In this document: piece after piece, positions 59,201 to 64,000 of the stretch
Layout of the letters: the number at the start of each line of letters is the position of its first letter
How positions within the stretch are numbered: position 1 is the first letter of the stretch
Assembly: GCF_003086295.3 (NCBI RefSeq)
Contig: NC_092046.1
Location: 109,037,363-109,101,362, forward strand
Direction of reading: 5' to 3'
From: Arachis hypogaea
Lineage: Eukaryota; Streptophyta; Magnoliopsida; Fabales; Fabaceae
DNA length: 64,000 nt
Program-made: the position numbers and the translations under genes
The notes under the pieces: generated by a model
Seen by the model: only the letters and a program-made list of their open reading frames with translations
What the model was told of the DNA's origin: nothing
Database searches by the model: none

Positions 59201-59636
59201 TCGAAGTAAATACATAAGGAAAGAGAAAGTGAAGTTACCGTCAATCCAAGATCTGATATCATCGACTAGTTGAACACAAGACCCGATCGGCGTCAATCAC
59301 CCCCACACCAACGTCAATGGAATACTTCAACACAAGCTCCGATCGTGGAGCTGCAGAGAAACAAACCCCCCCCAAAAACGAAGAAATCAGTAACTGGCGG
59401 AGAGGGACAGGTACCTAGAGAACTTGAGAGGGAGCTGCAGAGAAACAAATCAGTAACTGGCAGAGAGGGAGAAGTACCTAGAGAAGTCGTAACCGGTGGA
59501 GAGAGGAGAAGCTGAGAGGGAAGAACGGCGTTGTCGGAGATCGAGAGCGAAGGGAGAGAGAAGGGAGATCGAGAGCACCGTTATAGTGTGTTTCGTTTAA
59601 GGCTAGGGTTGCAATTCTTTTGTTTTATATATGTGT
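56231..59636. other. CACTA right interior, non-coding
   Basis: About 3.4 kb of AT-rich sequence upstream of the TNP2 gene. It contains a (GGTAT)n tract at 57,072-57,098. A purine-rich unit gtaactggc(g/a)gagaggga is repeated near 59,390 and 59,453. Small frames such as 57,650-57,868 and 59,270-59,515 have no recognisable domains. It probably includes the transposase promoter and untranslated exons. Confidence 0.6.
57072..57098. repeat. (GGTAT)n microsatellite
   Basis: Five tandem copies of a five-base unit in the CACTA right interior. Confidence 0.9.
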
Positions 59637-59765
59637 GAAAACGGCGGTTCAAAACCGCCATAATCACCCAGACCGCCAGCAAACACAAAGTTAATTATGG
59701 CAGCAACCAAAAATGCCATAATAACCGGGTATTACAGCGGTTCTTGAAAACCGCCGTAATGTCAA
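59637..59765. repeat. CACTA right subterminal repeats
   Basis: Copies of acggcggttcaaaaccgccat, attatggca and gcggttcttgaaaaccgcc, inverted counterparts of the left-end set. Confidence 0.88.
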
Positions 59766-59798
59766 TGCCATTTTAAACTCTTTTTTTTTGTAGTGAAT

Positions 59799-59911
59799 GT
59801 GAATGGAATAACGATATCTAATGGATTTTCACACACATATTTCACTCCTTCAGCTGTTTATAACAAAATTTGTCCATGATAATATACTTTTAACATCACT
59901 CTATCATCCAT
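59799..59911 (-). pseudogene. MULE transposase, N-terminal start piece
   Basis: From ATG at 59,911 the minus strand reads MDDRVMLKVYYHGQILL, TAA stop, TAEGVKYVCENPLDIVIPFT. It then meets the CACTA duplication. The continuation LSFEELKG is at 47,161. GVKYVCENPLDIVIPFT is the conserved start of this MULE family. The stop shows the transposase was dead or dying regardless of the insertions. Confidence 0.85.
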
Positions 59912-60059
59912 TATGATATATTCATATTAAACACTCTCAATCTTGGTATTGTTTCTGTTGAATCAATGAAGAAGAAGAAAGAACCAGAGGGGTTTCCAAA
60001 GAGAGAATTGAGAGACGAAGAAAAAATGGAGAGTTCAGCCAACTTTGGGTATAACACAG

Positions 60060-60285
60060 AAATTGGACAGTCCGACCGCATTTTTACCATTTCAAATATT
60101 TTAAAGAACTGAAATCAGATCGTTCGATAAGCCTTATATACAAATAAAAAAATTGCATGCATGAAATCGGACCGTCCAAAGACTATACAAACAAAGATTT
60201 AAAATTTTTTTGCCTACACAAATCAGACCATCCGATTTGTGTTCCCCTTTTTTGCCACAAAGAAATCGGACGGTCCGATTTCTTT
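60060..60285. repeat. Hairpin words at the right MULE end
   Basis: Several related inverted repeats: a near-perfect cacaaatcagac/atccgatttgtg at about 60,217-60,241; a perfect 13+1+13 hairpin with arm AAAGAAATCGGAC at 60,259-60,285; and weaker forms ttggacagtccga (60,062) and aatcggaccgtcc (60,165). They match the left-end words in core but not in arm extensions. Confidence 0.8.
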
Positions 60286-60365
60286 CCCCGAACTTCAAAA
60301 AACTAACGCTGTCACAACAGTGTACCCATACCTCCATAACTCAGCATTACACACACTTTATATTC

Positions 60366-60779
60366 ATATTAAAAATAATGAGCTGTTCTGAGATCTGCCG
60401 TATACAAAATGTCTCCTGCTCACACTGTAAATATTTTTTATATTAAAAATATTACACCACATTAATCACTTACTACTTTTCTATTTAGTTGTTTCTCACA
60501 CCATAAGTGACTTTACATATTTATTATAGGGATACGACGTAATTCATTAAAATTAAATAATATTATTTAATCAAATATTTAGCATCAAAGTTAAGGTAAG
60601 GTCATTTCATTTAGTCCAACATGAAAGAATATGTGTCAGTTGAGTTCACACGATAAAATCGCATGAAAAGAAGTAAAAACTAATATAGTACAATTTTTTC
60701 AATCTCAATAATATTTATGCTGTAGTTGAGATTTTTAAAATCTTTTTTGATACAAATAGTTAATATCAGAGACTACTTT
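60366..60779. other. Sequence between MULE and right-end LTR, no gene seen
   Basis: AT-rich. No coding, RNA or repeat feature is recognised. It probably represents chromosomal sequence right of the MULE, but the MULE end is only approximate. Confidence 0.5.
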
Positions 60780-63078
60780 TGATGCGGGGAAAACTTGTCT
60801 CAACAAATCTTCCTTCGGCAAGTGTACCGAAGTTGTCGTCAAATAAAAACTCACAATTGAGTGAGGTCGAATCCCACAGGGATTGATTGATCAAGCAACT
60901 TTAATTAGAAGAATGTTCTAGTTGAGCGAATCCAGAAATTGGGTTGAGAGTTGCAGAAAATAAAATGGTGGGAATGTAAATAACAGAAAAGTAAATGCTA
61001 GAATTAAAGGAATGGAAGTAAATGACTGAAAGTAAATTGCAGAATTATAAATGGGAATGGGGGATTTGCTCATAAAAGTAAATCGCAGAAATTAAAGAGA
61101 ATGGGTAAGATTAGAGATGGGGAGTTCATTGGGCTTAGGAGATGTTGCAATTCTCCAGATCAAGTTCATTTTCATCTCTTCCTCAATCAATGCACTCATT
61201 GATCTCCTTGGCAATCTTAAGTGATTGAATTACAATTCCTTGCAATTCAATCTCTCAAATCTTGATTAATAGCCAATTCCTTGGTCAATTGCTCATGAGA
61301 AGAGATGAAGTATGGTCACTGATTATACCACATGCATTTCCCAAACCAAGTATTGAGAGGGTTACAGTCACATACCCATCCAAACCCAATTTGGTCCAGC
61401 ATGAGAAAGCATTTCTAGCTTGATCTCTTCATTCCTCTTCCAAGGTTCAAAAGAGATCCAAGTTTGAATAGCTTCTCTTCCAAGATAACTACTCAATTGG
61501 ATGAAGATCGAAAGCCTTCAAGTAAAATCAAGAGGAAAGATAGAAGAAGAACAATGAAAATTAGTATTGATCCATCAAATTACAACAGAGCTCCCTAACC
61601 CAATGAAAGGGGTTTAGTTGTTCATAGCTCTTGAAGATGAAAACAAAGATGGAGAATACATCATAAAACTAGAAATTGCAAAGAAAGTAAATACAGAGAG
61701 TAATTCTTTAGCCTCCTGAACTATTTTACAATTCAAAGCTACTCCTATATATACTACTCTTCTCAGCTTCTAGATCACTCTTCAAGTCTTGGGCCTTTGG
61801 ATCTTGAGTTTGAAGCAGTTCCTTTCTTTATTTGGGCTTGGCTTTACTTGCAGAGAGAAAGTGCGGAGTGGGCAGAGACTTAAGCTCAGGGCGTAAGGAG
61901 TGTTAATCATTTAGTGAAAGTCCAAGTTCGGGAGCGTTAGTGACACTTAACATTGTCACTAACGTTCCAATGCACCCCTTTTTCCTTACGTTAAAACCCA
62001 CGTTAACTAGGTTAACGTGGCTTTTAACGTTGCTTTGTCAACCTTCAAGAACGTTAGTGACACTCAACATTGTCACTAACGTTCCAGTGTGCCCCTTCTT
62101 GCTTCACGTTAAAGCTCACGTTAACTAGGTTAACGTGGCTTCTAACGTGGCCTTTGCCATCCTTCGAGAACGTTAGTGACATTCAACATTGTCACTAACG
62201 TTCCAATGTGCCCCTTGGTCTCACGTTGGAGTCCACGTTAACTAGGTTAACGTGGCTTCTAACGTGGCCATCTTTTAGCCATCCCAACGTTAGTGACAAT
62301 GTTGAGTGTCACTAACGTTGGCTCATCCTTCATTTCTCATCGTTAGCTTCCACGTTAACCAAGTTAACGTGGAAGTTAACGTGACTCTCGGGGGTTGTGT
62401 GGTTGCTTCAACGTTAGTGACAATGTTGAGTGTCACTAACGTTGTCGACAACTCTTCATCTTCTATGTTAGTTCCCACGTTAACCAAGTTAACGTGGGAG
62501 TTAACGTGGTACTTAGCACCATAGGCCAACGTTAGTGACAATGTTGAGTGTCACTAACGTTGGCTTCTCTCCCCCCCTTTAACGTTAAAGGCCACGTTAA
62601 CTAGGTTAACGTGGCTTCTAACGTGGCCACTTATGAGTGATTGCCAACGTTAGTGACAATGTTGAATGTCACTAACGTTGGCTCAACTTCTCTTCTCCAC
62701 GTTAGAGTTCACGTTAACTTGGTTAACATGACTCTCTAACGTGGGCATTGATGGCTTTTTTTGAGAGTGTTATTGGCAATCACTTTTCTCATTAATCTTT
62801 GCAAGTTACCTCCCCTTTCTTGCTCCTTTTTGGTCCTGAAATCAAGCAACAAAGTGCATCAAAGCTCCAGTCCAAGTCATGAGTAATGCAACATAATATT
62901 TGTCACTAAACTTATGCAAAATCCTCTTGAAATCATGTAAAATGCACAATGTATGCTTGAGTCAAGGCATAAGTGAATATTTACCCGAAAATAGCTTATT
63001 TCCTAAAGAAATGCATGAAACTAACCTAAAAACAGTAAAGAAAAGGTCAGTGAAACTGGCCAAAATGTCCTGGCATCA
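60780..63078 (-). repeat. LTR of a reverse-oriented retroelement
   Basis: 2,299 bp from TGATGCGGGG to GGCATCA. On the minus strand it starts TGATGCCAGGACATTTTGGC and is preceded by a purine-rich gctttaagtttggtgttg (63,079-63,096 on plus), the typical polypurine tract position. This is therefore the 3' LTR and the element body extends to the right. The ggcaagtgtaccga...gtgaggtcgaatcccacaggg segment is shared with the solo LTR at 31,464, so the families are related. The expected 5-bp duplication partner of acttt (60,775-60,779) lies outside the window. Confidence 0.8.
61931..62731. repeat. Alternating array of two palindromic words
   Basis: Seven copies of an inverted repeat with arms AACGTTAGTGACA (61,931; 62,049; 62,167; 62,285; 62,410; 62,526; 62,645) alternate with seven copies of CACGTTAACTAGGTTAACGTG or close variants (61,999; 62,116; 62,233; 62,350; 62,474; 62,591; 62,709). 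The period is about 118 nt. Linkers are poorly conserved. In the first three units the loop reads ctcaacattg; in the last four it reads the reverse complement. Frames read across it (for example TLNIVTNV) are artefacts. Confidence 0.92.
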
Positions 63079-64000
63079 CAACACCAAACTTAAAGCTTGC
63101 TTGTTCCTAAGCAAGTACTGGAACAAGAGCATGATGAATGGAATATCCAGAGGAATGAGTCATCCTTGTGGAAGTCATATTACTGATTTTATGGTGGTTT
63201 CATGCATAGCAACTTAGGTTCATTCCATTACTGGCTTTCAGACCTTTATCCTGTCCTAAAACACCCACTTTGTTCATATCCCATGAGACTTTTATTCATT
63301 GATCCTTTTATTGTTATTACAAGGGTTGTTTGTGTTATTTAGGCTAAGTGCTTTGTAAGGGGGCAACTCTTTAAGATAAGCTTTCAGCCAACACTCCCGA
63401 ACCAGTTGGTTCAAGGTGCTAGGTGTTGAGACACCCCTAAGGACTTACTCCCTCAAGCCTATCCCCCATACATACACACTACAGGCATTTAGTTTATTTA
63501 TTTTCTTTTCTTGAGACCTTGGTGTCCAGCACCTCTTTGGGTTACTAAGTGTTCTGTAGTGAAGGTTACTCTTGATAGTGGACTTTCAGCTGATAATCCC
63601 GAGTTAGTTAACCCAAGTTACCAAGTGATAAGGCACCCCTAAGAGCTTATTCATCCAAGTATATCCCTCACACAGGAGCACCACAGACACTTGCCTCAAG
63701 CTTAAAACCATTGATGCCTAGCCTTATTGCTTACTCTTTTTCTTTTGTTTTTCACTTCCATTGTTCTTTCCCTTTTCTCTTCTTAGGATCTTGTTATTAA
63801 CTTAGTCTCATGAGTGTATCCAAAGCAAAGTATTCAGGATAGATAGTTGTCCTCCTAGCCTTGTGGTTGAACCAACTTAGCTAACTTATGACTACCCCAA
63901 AGATTCATGAATGCACTTCCACAATATAAACTCCACTCTGGTCTTTTACAACTATAATCATTCTCTTTTTATTTGATTTAAAAAGGGACAAGCTTACAAG
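63079..64000 (-). other. 3' internal region of the right-end retroelement, truncated by the window
   Basis: Non-coding sequence rich in short pyrimidine words, with two partly repeated blocks (cagc(c/t)..ac/tcccga..agttggttcaa..aagg and a related one near 63,590-63,640). No protein domain was recognised. It should lead to the body of the element beyond position 64,000. Confidence 0.55.

Larger units (their letters stand above)
47162..59795 (-). mobile_element. CACTA (En/Spm) DNA transposon
   Basis: 12,634 bp with terminal CACTACAAAAAAA inverted repeats at both ends and a perfect 3-bp duplication AAT (47,159-47,161 and 59,796-59,798). Dense subterminal AATGGCGGTTT / AACCGCC words lie at both ends (47,175-47,660 and 59,637-59,765). 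Two minus-strand genes are present, a TNP2-type transposase and an En/Spm 'plant transposase' (Ptta) gene, plus a plus-strand captured-looking fragment. It sits in the N-terminal coding region of the MULE transposase. Confidence 0.96.
29575..60365 (-). mobile_element. Mutator-like element (MULE) expanded by four later insertions
   Basis: Five collinear minus-strand pieces of one MuDR-type transposase are separated by elements that each have target-site duplications. The pieces are 59,799-59,911, 46,687-47,161, 45,745-46,238, 44,641-45,001 and 31,107-31,463. Removing the insertions leaves about 4.2 kb, a normal MULE size. The outer ends are placed by resemblance of gtgta..gctgagtta near 29,611 to its inverted counterpart near 60,330-60,350, and by related cggac-g-gtccg hairpins just inside both ends. 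The exact terminal bases and the 9-bp duplication were not resolved. A plus-strand PMD pseudogene lies at its left end. Confidence 0.8.

Noticed and set aside
61931..62731. CRISPR-like regular repeats with variable spacers
   Set aside because: Plant nuclear context, two alternating palindromes, no cas genes, and the array lies inside an LTR.
62900..63217. 105-codon plus-strand frame
   Set aside because: Spans the LTR end and polypurine tract of the right-end element; no domain.
1..64000. tRNA, rRNA or small nuclear RNA genes
   Set aside because: None recognised on either strand. Short matches to tRNA 3' ends are retroelement primer-binding sites.

Overview
This is a plant nuclear genome window: AT-rich, intron-containing coding sequence, GT..AG splice sites and almost wall-to-wall nested transposable elements. 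The one ordinary host gene is a ten-exon PEX14 (peroxisomal docking protein) on the minus strand at 25,499-29,188. The element families and the MULE and PEX14 protein flavour suggest a legume, and Arachis (peanut group) is my best guess. That assignment is inference from memory of legume repeats, not something the window proves.

Left third (about 307-23,797): an old, heavily mutated Ty1/copia element on the plus strand (gag, protease, integrase, RT, RNase H, all with stops). It is split by two younger, mutually related LTR elements. Element A (1,613-11,746) sits in copia gag. Element B (13,105-20,954, perfect 5-bp duplication ATGAC) sits in copia integrase. A and B lack recognisable RT and integrase. 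Each has a primer-binding site with core tggcgccgttg, a proline/glutamine-rich ORF1, a conserved hairpin block, an array of CpG-rich GCGATCGC-type palindromes, a splice-acceptor-like site before ORF2, and the same 17-nt polypurine tract twice (internal and at the 3' LTR). In A, ORF2 is an open 421-codon putative plant transposon protein; in B it has collapsed to 58 codons.

Middle and right (about 29,575-60,365): the upstream side of PEX14 abuts a Mutator-like element (MULE) of about 4.2 kb original size, expanded to about 31 kb by later insertions. Its minus-strand transposase is cut into five pieces. The cuts are made by a 2.2-kb solo LTR (31,464-44,640, TSD AGGCC), which itself contains an 11-kb Ty3/gypsy chromovirus-like element (32,372-43,330, TSD GGAGG, reverse transcriptase deleted); by a 743-bp solo LTR (45,002-45,744, TSD AAAAG); and by a 12.6-kb CACTA element (47,162-59,795, TSD AAT). 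The MULE also carries a convergent plant-mobile-domain (PMD/MAIN-like) pseudogene. The CACTA element carries a near-complete TNP2-type transposase with one stop, a second En/Spm-type transposase gene with two stops, and a plus-strand open fragment that looks like captured host coding sequence.

Right end (60,780-64,000): an LTR of a reverse-oriented retroelement with a striking alternating array of two palindromic words, followed by the start of its internal region, which runs out of the window.

The strongest unexplained theme is that four unrelated element types here (A/B, the solo LTR at 31-44 kb, the right-end LTR and the MULE ends) each carry their own array of short self-complementary words, different in sequence but similar in layout.
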